Notes: generated from the sequence alone by a model not told the origin. Positions 21,519-33,217 are shown, counted from the stretch's first letter. The stretch is DNA of 64,000 nucleotides from Microstegium vimineum (GCA_022036555.1 CM039126.1:1824676-1888675), one strand, 5' to 3'. A program made the numbers and translations.

Positions 21519-22696
21519 TGTCGGATACCTAATTTAACGACAGACTTTCAAAAACAAATCAACGAACTAAAGGCCCATCAAGGGTAAATCGTCGCAGGCC
21601 CACGAAGAAGAGGCACGTAACTCGCGAACCCTGTCGGCCCGGGTAGACAGACGTGTCCCGGGCAGACGTGGTTCCGTCTCGCCCGACGTGGGAAGCGAGG
21701 CGGCTCCGCCACCCACAGAAGACGTGAAAGACCTTGGTGGTAGAGGAATGACTCATTTACCCCCATCTAGAAGGTGGACGTCATTGGTCCTTAGCCGCTG
21801 ACGGTACATCCTTCATAGGATAAGGCCGAAGGTACGGTACTACGTAGAACCATACACCCCGTATAATCCGGCGAGCAGGATAACGCTCTGACCCCCGCTC
21901 GGACGGAGACACGTCGAGCTCCCCAATCAGGACGGGATGGTACAGGACTCCTGAACGGGTAAGAATCATGCCCCTCAGGAAGCAGCAACCTCCTCTAATT
22001 GTCGGGCCCCTACATGAAGTATTTCAAACAAGGGTACGTCGGGTACGTAGGACCCACGAAGTAACGGAGTTCATTGGCCCAACCAGGAGGAATCTGGCGT
22101 ATACTAAAAGAATGATAAGAAGGTACTACCTTGTGCTTGCCAACTGTACATTGGACGCCATGCCTCTACGCCGCTACAGGTTCGACCGGACCCCCCCTTC
22201 GCATTCTCTGGTGGTGCAACGAGGGGCCGACACGGCACCCCTCCCCGACCAAGTACGAAGGCAATAGGATTATAGTATCATAAGTGTCCAACATCCTTCC
22301 TGAGGAAGGAAAGGATAAGGCACGACATTCTATGTAGATACTTCCCAAAGCAATGCTTGTAACTCCCTTGAGCCCCTTGCGACTATAAAAGGGGAGCAGG
22401 GGGGATGACGATACAGACAAAGGACACAGGAGAGAGACATCGAGTATCACCCATCAAAGAACACAGCTAGGAGATAGCACACTCACTCACCGAATCATCC
22501 AGAGACCTGGGGTTCACACCCCTCTCTCGACCCAGCTTGTAACCCCCTCCAAGCAAAGATAAGGAACACGAGCAGCTCCACACTGGACGTAGGGATTTCT
22601 TGCCCGAACTAGTATAATCGTCTTGTCTCTTTATCTCACCATTCGGAACCCAACACGTGTACAATTTTACTCGTTGGTAGTTTCTAAACAACGATA
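21519..22696 (+). mobile_element. 5' LTR (element 2)
   Basis: Starts TGTCGGATACC and ends AAACAACGATA, just before the primer site; the terminal ACGATA looks like a decayed CCGACA. TATAAAAGG lies at 22,384, followed by the usual leader text including CTGGACGTAGGG. Length 1,178 bases. Confidence 0.75.
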
Positions 22697-22697
22697 G

Positions 22698-22717
22698 TTG
22701 GCGCGCCAGGTAGGGGG
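22698..22717 (+). other. Primer binding site region
   Basis: TTGGCGCGCCAGGTAGGGGG directly follows the LTR. This string is characteristic of grass Tat-type gypsy elements; I do not assign the tRNA. Confidence 0.7.
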
Positions 22718-22749
22718 CATCACGTGTCGCGACATTTTAGTGGTTCCGA

Positions 22750-24923
22750 ATGGCCACCTTCAACTCCGACAACCCTGGGCTCTCCTTCATCCGCTTCGGA
22801 AGCCTGGAGTTCGCCTGCTCCCTAGACGGGACCATCTCCCGCGTGCGGTCTTCACCGGACCAGGTCGTCGACGCCCTGGCACGGTCGGACGAAGATCACC
22901 CTGTTCCCTACAGGGACGCACCGGTTGAGACCCTGAGGCCACAAGGCCCCGGAGTCAACCTTACCGGACTTGGGGAAGAGACCCCCTAGAACAACGACAG
23001 AGGACTCCACCCGCGCGAAGCGTTCATGAGCGGCATGGGGGACTTTGACGACGATGACCGCGAAACCGACCACACGGCCGAGCACACCGTGTTACGTTTC
23101 GTGTGCTCCCAGTACGACTATCTTCTGGACTCGGACCCCAGCTCCGACGGCGACAAAACGCCCCCAGATGACGGCCACCTCAAGGCCGCCACCTTGATGG
23201 AAAGGGTCCGCCAGGATGACAAGGGATGCGTCGGCAACCTCCTCTCCAGCTTCGGCGCGGGGAGCGAGCCCGCTTCACGGCGAATGAAGTACTACGCCTC
23301 GGATGAAATCCTCCGAGGACAGTGACCGCACGCTCCTCTGTAGCAGCAGGTCACGACAGCGCACAACCCTCTCCAGTCCGGACGCAGAGGCAGGCACTCG
23401 CTTACATCGACGCCGCCATCCAAATCGAGGGAGGTGCGCTGATAGAAGGTGTCCCTGTAACATACCCATTCGGCCTTGTCAGCGCCGCTTCCATCCTCGA
23501 GCGGCTCATCGCCCGGAAGATGACCGAAACCCCCGAGGACGAGTTCGTGGGAACCATCGATTCGTTTTATGACCTCCTGACCGAGGAGGACCTGGCTCTC
23601 TCCGGCACCAACAGCACGGGGACTGAGCACGTCACCCCCGAGGTTAGTGAGGCCCCCTCGCGAGAGTGTTTTATGTGCGACGGAAGGGAGGCCACCCCCG
23701 AGGGAGCCGTGCGTGACGTCGACGAGGATGGCAACGAAATCAACGAAATCCTCCCTGAAAACCGACAGGTTCTCACGCCACCAGATGTCAACCTCGATGC
23801 CATGCGCGCCCGGCAGGACGAGCTCGACGACGCTCGCCACCAGATCGATGATGAGCGCGCCCTCCTCGAGCAGCAGCTGCACCCGGGATCGACAGTCGAT
23901 CCCCGAGCTCAAGCTCGGGATGTACAACGCCGCATAGTCGAGGATGACGTGTCTCCACTAACCTTCCCAAGAGTGTAGCAGAACATAGCGGCCGCCACCA
24001 TGCTCATGAGACAGTTCCTTGAGCCCACGACGCCCGAGGAAAAGAAGCTCAGAGGGGAGCTACGCTTCCTCCTTGACCATGCGGCGGCTCAGCAAGCGGA
24101 GAGTTCAGCACGACAGAGGGCAGGGGCTCTCTCCAGTGCTCCAAACACTCCACAACCCGAGAACTCCATCTGCCATAGGCCGAGACCGACCCCCGCAAGG
24201 GACCAGGAGCCAGTCAGGCGGCATCCTGCCCATGGAGCGCGCTTCGAAAGCGACGACCACGGGCAGAGCGACAGCAAAGACGGCGATAGGCGACGCGGAC
24301 GACACCCGCGTAGGGGCGGACGACACGACCCTAACGAGGATCGGGACGCTAGCCCGGAGCCCACCGGACCACGATGCTTTTCCACGCGCATACATGTCAC
24401 ACGGATTCTGTCGTGCTTCCGACCACCAACTTACATCCAGAAGTACAGAGAGCTCACGAACCCTGGCCTCTGGCTGGAAGACGACAGATTCGCCTGGGAG
24501 GCGGGCGAGGCGAACAATGAGAATTTCATAATTCGTCACCTGCCGATGTACCTCTCGGACTCAGCACACGTGTGGCTAGAACACCTCCTGAAAGGGAAGA
24601 TCCGGAACTGGGGGGACCTGAAGGAATCCTTCGTCGGAAACTTTCAAGGGACCTACATTCGTCCTGGGAACTCTTGGAACCTCAAGAACTGTAAGCAAAA
24701 GCGAGGCGAAACCCTTCGGGAGTACATTCGCCGCTTTTCTCAGCAGTGTAACGAACTCCCAGACATAGGTGACGGCGACGTCATCACAGCATTCCTGTCA
24801 GGGATGACTTGCGAATCCCTGGTTCATAAACTAGGGCGCAAAAAGCCCAAAACGACGAAGGAGCTGCTCGACATTGCCACAAACCATGCCTCGGGCGAGG
24901 AGTCTATTGGCGCCGTTTTCTAG
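22750..24923 (+). pseudogene. gag: Leader ORF plus Gag (element 2)
   Basis: ATG at 22,750 starts an acidic N-terminal region (MATFNSDNPGLSFIRFG) that continues with a stop at 22,987-22,989, a frameshift near 23,320 and a TAG at 23,976-23,978. From 24,000 to 24,923 lies the Retrotrans_gag core: HVWLEHLLKGKIRNWGDLKE, FVGNFQGTYIRPGN, LREYIRRFSQQCNELPD, FLSGMTCESLVHKLGRK, ELLDIATNHASGEE. Gag builds the particle. The next block (25,062) is in the same frame, but the stretch 24,924-25,061 is broken. Codon use is GC-rich and unlike element 1. Confidence 0.75.
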
Positions 24924-25061
24924 GGCACAACAAGTTGCAGCAAGCGCGACGAGGCGGAAGCCGAAGGACCCTCAACTCGTCCACACAAGATGGGATGCAA
25001 CCGGCAACGGTAGGATCTGTCACTCGTCGTCGCGACAGAGAAAGGCAAGGAGCAACAGGAT

Positions 25062-26066
25062 GTGCCGGATAATGATCACTTCGAGAGGATGCTGGAATGG
25101 ACCTGTCCGAACCATGCGACCCCTGTCAAGCACCTCCTCAAAGACTACAACCTTATGAAGAAGTTTCTCGGTGGCGGCGCAAAGAAGAAAAGGTGGGCGA
25201 AAAAGAAGGATGACAACAGAGAGGATGGCGGTGCAAAGAACGACGACTACATATCGGCGGACGAAACCTTGATGATCTTCGGCGGCCCAACGTCGTGCAG
25301 CTCCAGGCGTCAACAGAAGGTCGCCCACCGAGAGGTATACGCAACCATTCCCGTTGTTCCCTCCTTCCTCAAGTGGTCTAAGTCCCCTATTACTCTCAAC
25401 CGTAATGATCATCCCGACTATGTACCGTATCCTGGGCGATATCCATTAGTTGTTGATCCCATCGTCGGCACGAAACACCTCACTAAGGTCCTCATGGACG
25501 GCGGGAGTGGACTCAACATCCTTTATGCTAAGACTCTCGACGCGATGAAAATACCACGATCACGTCTGCGACCCTCGGGGGCTCCATTTTTTGGGGTAAT
25601 CCTAGGCAAAAATACAGACCCCATCGGTCAGATTGATCTACCTGTCACTTTTGGTGCACCCAGCAACTTCCGCAAGGAAACGCTGACCTTCGAAGTCGTC
25701 GGCTTCAGGGGAACATACCACGCCATACTTGGGCGACCGTGCTATGCAAAGTCCATGGCCGTCCCAAACTATACCTATCTAAAACTAAAGATGTCAGGCC
25801 CAAGGGGCGTCATCACAGTGGGTACGGTGCCCCGACGCGCGTACGAGTGTGACATCGAGTGTTGCACGTACGCATCGGCGCTCGTGGCCTCGAAACAACT
25901 CATGGCCGAGATGGAGGCCGAGGCCAGTGCATCACGGGGGGAGGTCCCAAACACCAAGAAGACCGGATCCTTCGAACCCACAGGGTCTACAAAAACAGTC
26001 GTGCTTGACACTCGGGATGGGGAGGAAAGGACCGTGCGCGTCAGCACCTCTCTCTCTCCCAAATAG
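25062..26066 (+). pseudogene. Aspartic protease region (element 2)
   Basis: 335 codons open. The N-terminal part holds a CCHC-less basic spacer (GGAKKKRWAKKKDD) and VPSFLKWSKSPITLNRNDHP. The protease active site is VLMDGGSGLNILY (25,497-25,511), followed by HAILGRPCYAKSMAVPNYTY, diagnostic of Tat-like elements. The ORF ends at an in-frame TAG (26,064-26,066) after which RT-related text continues in the same frame, so the natural product was a fused PR-RT. Confidence 0.8.
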
Positions 26067-27167
26067 GAAAGCGAGCTCATCGACTACCTCCGTGCAAACA
26101 TCGACGTATTCACATGGAGGCCCTCGGATATGCCGGGCATACCCAGGGACGTCGCCGAGCACTCCTTGCATGTCAAGCTGGGTTCCCGACCCGTCAAGCA
26201 ACGGCTGTGCCGCTTTCATGAAGAAAAGCGTGCCGCGATCGGAGAAGAGATCAAGAAGCTCCTCGTCGCGGGTTTCATCAAAGAGGTGTACCACCCTGAG
26301 TGGCTCGCTAACCCTGTACTGGTACGGAAAAAGAATGGGAAATGGAGAATGTGCGTTGATTATATGAGTCTTAACAAGGTCTGTCCAAAGGACCCATACC
26401 CATTACCTCGCATAGACCAAATAGTCGACGTGACGTCAAGGTGTGAACTCCTCTGCTTCCTTGACGCGTACTCAGGGTACCATCAAATCAAGATGAATGA
26501 GTCGGACCAGCTCGCGACGTCGTTCATCACCCCGTTCGGATCTTTCTGCTACGTCACCATGCCTTTCGGACTTTGAAACGTTGGGGCCACCTTTCAGCGG
26601 ACTATGATCTGATGTTTCGACGAACTCGTGGGTAAAACCATCGAGGTCTACGTGGACAACATCGTCGTCAAGACCCAACACACTGACGAACTCGTGGCCG
26701 ACCTCTCCCTCACATTCGCGAAACTCAAAAAGACAACATCAAGCTCAACCCAGAGAAATGTGTCTTCGGGGTCCCTAAGGGCATGCTCCTAGGCTTCGTC
26801 ATCTCTGAAAGGGGATTGAAGCTAACCCCGAAAAAATCACCGCCATCGAAAAAATGGGGCCGATCCATAACGGGAAAGGGGTGCAGCGGGTCACCGGATG
26901 CCTCGCGTCGCTTAGCGTTTCATTTCCCGTCTCGACGAAAAAAGTTTGTCTCTGTACAGGCTCTTGAAAAAATCCGAGCGGTTTGCATGGACAACCGAAG
27001 CTCAGTCAGCCCTTGACCACATCAAGCAGCTGTTGACTAACGCGCCTGTCCTGGTCTCACCTCACGACGAGGAAGAACTCCTGTTGTACATCTCCGCCAC
27101 GAGGCAGGTGGTAAGCACGGTTCTAGTCGTGGAAAGAGAAGAAGAAGGGCACGTACTCAAAGTATAG
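26067..27167 (+). pseudogene. pol: Reverse transcriptase (element 2), catalytic site altered
   Basis: Palm and fingers motifs are clear: KKLLVAGFIKEVYHPEWLAN, VRKKNGKWRMCVDYMSLNK, DPYPLPRIDQIVD, LDAYSGYHQI, TPFGSFCYVTMPFGL. Stops interrupt at 26,574-26,576 and near 26,610. The catalytic box at 26,649-26,660 reads YVDN instead of YVDD, so one metal-binding aspartate is lost. A frameshift follows near 26,735; the text then resumes with NIKLNPEKCVFGVPKGM and later FAWTTEAQSALDHIKQLLT. Not functional. Confidence 0.8.
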
Positions 27168-28073
27168 AGACCCATGTATTTTGTTAGCAAAGTGCTAAAC
27201 GACTCAAAAACCCGGTATTCCCATCTGCAGAAGTTGGTATATGCGGTAATCATGACTAAAAGAAATATGTTGCATTACTTCGGGTCACACAAAGTAACAG
27301 TCGTGAGCAACGCGCCGTTGGGAGAGGTCATCCTGAATAGGGACGCCGCCCATCGCATCACCAAATGGGCGTTGGAACTGATGGATAAAAATATTGCTTA
27401 TGCTCCGCGGAGCGCTATCAAATCACAGGTCTTGTCCGACTTCATTGCGGAGTGGACAGATGCGACCCTCCCTACTCCAGCCGTTGAACAGGAGTATTGG
27501 ACCCTGTACTTTGACGGGTCCCTCATGAAAACCGGCGCAAGTGCAGGAATCGTCTTGACGTCACCTCACGGGGTGACCATGAGGTATATGGTGTGTTTGC
27601 TATTCCTGACATCCAATAACGAGGCGGAGTACGAAGCCTTGCTTAGTGGACTGCAGATCGCGATCGACCTAGGCATAAGACGACTCGACGCTCGCGGCGA
27701 CTCCCAACTGGTAGTCAATCAGGTCATGAAGCAGTCCAACTGTGTCGACCCGCGCATGACAGCATACTGCCAGGAAGTGCGAAAACTTGAATCTAAGTTT
27801 GATGGACTCGAGCTCAACCATGTACCGCGACGTCAGAATGAAGAAGGCAACGCGCTGGCCAAGGCAGCCTCGAGCCGAGAACCCGCACCTCTCGGGGTGT
27901 TTGCAAACGACCAACCAAAGTTGTCCATCAACACAGGGGAGTCAGAGGTGGTCTCTAGCCCTCCTGACACCAGCTCCTCGACGGCCTCGAGGGCCACCGA
28001 GACCTCGGTCGTCCATGGTGACGAATTAACAGAGGCAATGAACATGGAAATAGAAGAGCCGACGTCAGAATAA
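27168..28073 (+). pseudogene. RT tail and RNase H (element 2)
   Basis: The RT connection (MYFVSKVLNDSKTRYSHLQK, TKRNMLHYFGSHKV) leads to RNase H with YFDGSLMKTGASAGIVL, the NNEAEYEALLSGLQIA helix, ARGDSQLVVNQV and HVPRRQNEEGNALAKAAS. These supply the expected catalytic acids. The 3' end is followed by an in-frame stop (TAA, 28,071-28,073) before integrase. Confidence 0.8.
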
Positions 28074-28658
28074 AGAGATTGGAGACAGCAGTACATAGAT
28101 CGCCTGACCAAAGGCGAGCTCCCTGCGGATCAGGTGGAGGCCAGACGACTCGCTAGACGAGCCAAGGCTTTCGTTCTCGTCGATAGTGAACTTTACAAGC
28201 GAAGCGCGACTGGCGTCTTGCAACGTTGCATCCCAGCCGAGCAGGGGAAAAAATTGTTGCAAGACATCCACCAGGGGGTTTGCGGGCATCATGCGGGAGC
28301 TAAAACCCTTGTGGGCAACGCGTTCCGGCAAGGTTTCTACTGGCCTATGGCCGTGGCCGACGTGCAGGCCCTGGACCACGCCTGCGAGGGTTGCCAGTTC
28401 TTCACCAGGCAAATCCACATGCCTGCCCAGGCACTCCAAACCATCCCTCTCACGTGGCCATTCGTGGTTTGGGGGCTCAACATGGTCGGCAAATTCGACA
28501 AAGCACCCGGGGGCTACACTCACCTATTGGTCGCCATCGACAAGTTCACCAAGTGGATCGAGTTGCGCCCCATCGCTAACATTAGGGCGGAGGAAACTGT
28601 CAGTTTCTTCACCAATATCATCCAACGCTTCGGAGTACCCAACTCCATCATCACCGAC
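28074..28658 (+). pseudogene. Integrase, N-terminal part (element 2)
   Basis: Contains the zinc finger (H and H in DIHQGVCGHHAG, C and C in HACEGCQFFT) and the first catalytic Asp in LLVAIDKFTKWIEL. It ends in the codon block around the second catalytic Asp, where a solo LTR is inserted at 28,659. The rest continues at 30,061. Confidence 0.85.
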
Positions 28659-30055
28659 TGTTAACTCTGGATTTGGGTATGCTCAGGAAGATGACAGGTG
28701 GGCCAGCGCGCAGCAAATTTGTGGAGATGGGTGTTCGGAGCATTCGGCAAGTGTCCGTACGGTTGGCTAATTTCCAAGAATTCGGCAAATGATCGTGCGG
28801 TCGGTTATTCTAAGGAGGAGCGGTTTTCCGTTGAAGAGGTGACGAAAACGGCAAGTAAGAGCCGAATCGGACAACAAAGATTGCGACAATTGAGGAAATA
28901 AAGACTCCGAAGGGAAGACTAGAGTTAAAGATATCGTGTTTTTCCTTTAATGTTTTGTAGTCGTGTCCTTTTAGGACTCATGTCATGACCAGGGTATAAA
29001 TATAAACCTTTGGCCATTGTAAAAAACTATCCACAGCCAATACAATACAACCGGCCCCGTGCCAATTTCGAGTCCTTTGTCGTGTCGTCGAGTTCTTCGA
29101 GAGGAACCATCGATCCGTCGACCTCCGTAAGTCTCGGCAACCTTGTTATCATGTCTAGTATCATGCGATGGATTTAGATGTTGAGGCAAGTAGTCTTGTT
29201 TGTTTTTCAATGATCATGCGGCGGATCCTTGCTTGACAATCAAGAAGTCTTCGCTTATGTTTTGTGTATGAGTAGATACCGTGCGGCAGGTGCTTGCTCG
29301 ATATGCCTAGCAAAAGCAAGATAGTTACCGGCTCTATTAGATTTGGCAAGATCTAGTAGATTCATTAAGTTACTACGTGTTGCATGTTTATATATATTTT
29401 ATATATTTGTAACACTCTTTTGCCCAATCTAGATTGATACGGTTCGGCTTCATCTTTTTTCATAGATTTATCTATGCTTTTGTAATTGCTTATATCCATA
29501 AATAGATCCTATATTCATAATAGCCAAATTGGTTTCATCTAGATTGTTACGTGTTGCGGGTTCATGCATGTTAACCATGTTTGAGCTTCTATAAAGTTAG
29601 GTGTCGTGCGGCGGATACAAGCTTTAGATTAGTTTGATCGTGTTTGCTTACGTGTTCCTTCATTATGGACCCCAATTCGGTTGGATAGCCGAGTTGGTTA
29701 TGCTTTAATTCATAATTAATGATGATTCATTCATACGTACTTTCTCATGCATGCATGTTCGACAATTAACTCTTTACGTACTCATTGTTTGTTTTAGTCG
29801 AATGATCTATAAAACTTGTTGACAGATAGCTTCTATAGTTGTATGCCGTTGTAAGTGGCTTCAGGGCCATATATATGGAACTGTTTGGTCTCACCCGGTA
29901 TGTTCTAGTTTTGTATTTAATAATTTTATCCCTTGTTAGTTTCAGGTTAAACTGACTGGCACGTCTCTGGATTTCAAAGCACCCGGGCACCCTTTGAAGT
30001 CACGCTTTCCGGCTTGCTGTGTGTGAGGCATAGTGTGTCACATTTTGTGTGAACA
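28659..30055 (+). mobile_element. Solo LTR (1,397 bp) inserted in integrase
   Basis: Starts TGTTAACTCTGG and ends TGTGTGAACA, with short inverted TGTT/AACA termini. It is flanked by the perfect 5-bp target duplication CCGAC (28,654-28,658 and 30,056-30,060). GGTATAAATATAAACC near 28,993 is a likely TATA box. No primer site, polypurine tract or coding sequence is inside, so this is one LTR left by recombination between two. Orientation is taken from the TATA box. Superfamily not established. Confidence 0.9.
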
Positions 30056-30060
30056 CCGAC

Positions 30061-30716
30061 AATGGAACAAACTTCAGTGCGGATGAATTCCTTGAGTTGT
30101 GTGACGAGCACCACATACGGGTTGATTGGGCCTCCGTCGCGCACCCAGAGTCAACCGAGCAAGTCGAGCGTGCCAACAGACTCATCCTACAGGGGATCAA
30201 AGCGAGAATTTTTGACCGACTGAATAAATATGGGAAAAATGGCTCCAAGAGCTCCCTTCCATTTTGTGGAGTCTCAGGACGACGCGAAGCAGAGCCACCG
30301 GTTTTTCACCATTTTTCCTAGTCTACGGTTCAGAGGCCGTCTTACCCACCGACCTCGAGTACGGATCTCCAAGAGTGGAGGCATATGACCCTAAGAAGGC
30401 AGAAATCTTCCTGGATGACGCCATAGATCAGGTCGACGAGGCCAGGGATGCCGCCCTCCTACACTCGGCCAAGTACCAACAGGCGCTACGCCGGTACCAC
30501 GATCGACGTGTCTGACCAAGGGATTTTCAGCCAGGGGATCTAGTGCTCCGAAAAATCCAGAGCAACAAGGAGTGGCGCAAGCTCACATCACCCTAGGAAG
30601 GTCCCTACATTGTTCACGAAGTAATAAGACCGGGGGCTTATCGACTCAAGACCTTCGCCGGAAAAATCTTCACCAATGCCTGGAACATACAACAGTTACG
30701 TCGCTTCTACCCCTAA
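30061..30716 (+). pseudogene. Integrase, C-terminal part (element 2)
   Basis: Resumes immediately after the duplicated target site with the residues that follow the second catalytic Asp, then HPESTEQVERANR with the catalytic Glu, a frameshift near 30,240, FFLVYGSEAVLPTDLEYGSP, and a C-terminal GDLVLRKIQSNKEWRKL/GPYIVHEV region with stops near 30,514 and 30,595. It ends WNIQQLRRFYP and TAA at 30,714-30,716, a usual end for this family. Confidence 0.8.
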
Positions 30717-30939
30717 AAATCCCTCATTACAACATTCCAGTCAAAGTTTTTCTTCATACACATCAAAAAGTCTTGGGAAAGAGCCTTTCTTCCATGCACG
30801 GCATGCAAAGAAACCTCTTACCCGTGGGCTACCCGATACACACGAAACAAAATAAAAATTTGAACAAATATACACAACCCAAGTTCATTACAACCACTCC
30901 AATGGCAAAAGAACCAGAGACTGGACAAGCTGCCCAGCA

Positions 30940-31713
30940 TTACAGCTTCATCTTACTAAAATGATAGGCAGCCACATCGGAAAGTTCCCTGGACCAGAGA
31001 TTGAACTCATGGCTAAGACGACACGCCGGGCTGCAGTACATGATGACTCCGGCCATACCCTCGCTGGCCGGCCCAAAGCGCCTGCACAGCTCCCAAACGC
31101 AGGCAGGGGAGTCGTCGACCGATAACGCCGGCACGTCCCACGGGCAACCAATCCCCCTCCGCTTCGCGATGACGTGAAGATCCCTGCGGAAGTCGAAACG
31201 GAGTCGGGCTAGACCGCGGTTGCCCCACCTGCCATTCAGAAGCGCGCCGCCGGCGACCTGGCCGAGAAGAGCGAGAGCCTCAGAGCTCGACGGATGCGCG
31301 AAGTACAGCAGCATGGCCCGGAAGTACATTGCTCTGACATCCCCAGCTAGGATCGCTCGGTTGACGAACTCCTGGCCAGAAGGGTCCTACCCCCACCACA
31401 TCAGCTTCTCCACACCATGAAAGCACAAGGCCTCCCGATGGCCGGCTTCGAAGAAACGCTGCTCAAGATTGATCCCCCGAAATTTGCGACAGCGCCGACA
31501 GTACCGCTGTATATCCCGGAGGGACAAGAGCCGAACCAGCGCACAATCGTGGCACATCCTCCGAAAAAGGCCACAGACCTGGAGGAGAAGCATATAGTCA
31601 AGAAAGCTACCTCCATGGTCGAAGGCGCGGAGAAGGATCTGGAAGAGAAGCTTCTCCGACAGCATCAGCAGAGCACCGGATGCCATGGCGAGGCGAGCGC
31701 AGCCAGCATCCAT
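30940..31713 (-). pseudogene. F-box-like protein gene, antisense inside the retrotransposon
   Basis: First ATG at 31,713 (MDAGCARLAMASGALLML); frame stays open to TAA near 30,940 except for one TAG at 31,387-31,389, codon 109 of 258. Residues about 10-60 (LSEKLLFQILLRAFDHGG, LLLQVCGLFRRMCHDC) fit an F-box helix pattern, and the downstream region (VRAMYFRAMLLYFAHPSSSE, CSPACRLSHEFNLWSREL) resembles the plant F-box At2g35280-like family. Such proteins are substrate adaptors of SCF ubiquitin ligases. A TATATATT box lies about 140 bases upstream on the same strand. It is 224 bases behind integrase and points against it. Whether the gene belongs to the element or is trapped host DNA cannot be decided here. 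An N-terminal extension to 31,770 exists without ATG. Confidence 0.5.
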
Positions 31714-31851
31714 CTCATGGACAAGGCTGGCGCACCTCCTCGGTGACGACGAAAAACCCTCTTCTCTCACTCCCCTTAGCAGGCGCTAGTAGACACAGAA
31801 GGGAAGAAGAAGACTGAGGAGAGCGGTGGGGAGTTACTCTAGACCCTCTGC

Positions 31852-31861
31852 AATATATAGC
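31852..31861 (-). promoter_or_regulatory. TATA box of the antisense F-box-like gene
   Basis: CTATATATTG on the minus strand, followed by a C/T- and AG-rich leader (TCTTCTTCTTCCC) and then the ORF. It points away from the right LTR. Confidence 0.4.
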
Positions 31862-31999
31862 ACGGGGACACTGTCTCCCCGTCTTCCACACACGCGTCCC
31901 TCGGGCCCGCAAAGACGCGACTCTTCGTTTTTCAGGCATGGACAGTACCGGCAAACCACCAAAGGACACGTAGGGCGTCCGTGCTAAACCAAGCGACGG

Positions 32000-33217
32000 A
32001 TCGCCACAAGGGTCCCCGGACCACGAACAATGCCAACTTCCCAGGAATAGGCAAGTCTCAACAAGAACATAACAAATCCACCACGACTAAGGGTAAGAAT
32101 GATCGGTAAGTACGTCCATTCAAAAGAACGTTCAATTCTTTTTATCCCCTCTATGCAAAATGCAAGGACAAAAACGGGTAACGGTCGAAAGACCGTTTGT
32201 TACCCGTCATACTCATATAACAAATGAGGTAACCAGGCTAAGGGATCTTGGTTGGCCCAAAACATTACGGGTTCTACAGCCTCCCTGGCCAAAAAACGAA
32301 GAGTGAGGGACGTTGCTAAGTGGGCCCTAGCGGTCGGAATGTAGACATCTTCACGTCGAACGCGCTTAGTAAACGTGTTTAGGCTTCGACAGATAACAGA
32401 ATATGTGGTAAACCCCTCGAGGGGCGGTCAGGGTCACGCAGGCCTCGACGCTCCTCGACCCGGGGCTCGACCGTCACCTCCAACCACTCGGGCATGGGAC
32501 CCGTCCTATCTGCTCCGCATCGGCTACAGAGCTCGTACCCGTCCACTGGAGGCCGATCGTCCTAAACCATGACGATCGACAGCGTCCAGTCCGCTATCAC
32601 CATGCCCTGAAGCACCGGAAGGGCCGGAGGGCCATACCGCTACAGCGATCGACGTCCCACCGCAAGCATGGCGCCATGGACACGCCTCCCATGCCGCTAC
32701 AATCTAGGACCTCTGTACTCTTAGGTCTCCCCTTGGTCTATAAAAGGGGACGCTGGGATAGTAGGGAGGGCATCGGGACACAGAACAGGGGCATAACCTC
32801 ACACATCAGAACACAACAGCAAGACATCCGCTCACACTTGCTGCCTTCTAAACAACACCCACTAGCACTCTCCACAAACCCCCTAGCATACGCAACAGAG
32901 GGCCACCTCCGAGCACAAGACAATCTAGGGATGGCTTGATCAACATCTCAAGCAATCAATCGACTCACCTAGGGTAGCCCAGCTAGTCCTAGGCCTCAGC
33001 TCACTCCGAGCACCCCCGTGTAAACCAGCTTGTACTCCCCCTGTATGAGCACTTCGGTGCGAGATAATATAATTCTTCCTTCCCCGCTGGACGTAGGGCC
33101 TTCTTTGCCCGAACCAGGATAAATACCGTGTTCTTCTTGCATCACATCTGGGAGTGAGAGCACGCAATATTCAAATTTACTAGTTGGTGATTGACCCCCT
33201 GGGTCGAAACGCCGACA
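32000..33217 (+). mobile_element. LTR of a second Tat-like family (left boundary unclear)
   Basis: Has TCTATAAAAGG at about 32,739, the leader words CAGCTTGTACTCCCCC and GCTGGACGTAGGGC, and ends GGTCGAAACGCCGACA at 33,217. The architecture matches the 5' LTR of element 2, but sequence identity is confined to short blocks and neither the start nor the end matches. A true TGTCGG start was not found; 32,000 is a guess. Confidence 0.45.
32174..32206 (+). other. GAAA-loop hairpin
   Basis: ACGGGTAAC and GGTC pair with GACC and GTTACCCGT around a GAAA loop, with four bulged bases on the right strand. Possible RNA structure in the LTR/leader; no known role. Confidence 0.5.

Larger units (their letters stand above)
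21519..33217 (+). mobile_element. Ty3-gypsy (Tat/RIRE2-like) element with nested solo LTR; right LTR of a different type
   Basis: LTR, primer-site region, leader ORF, gag, protease, RT, RNase H and integrase follow in order on the plus strand. The LTR that closes the block (ending 33,217) is not a copy of the left LTR, so the composite is probably recombinant. All ORFs carry stops or frameshifts. Confidence 0.75.

Noticed and set aside
30572..30964. 130-codon plus-strand ORF after integrase
   Set aside because: Starts within the integrase tail in another frame and continues through non-coding spacer.
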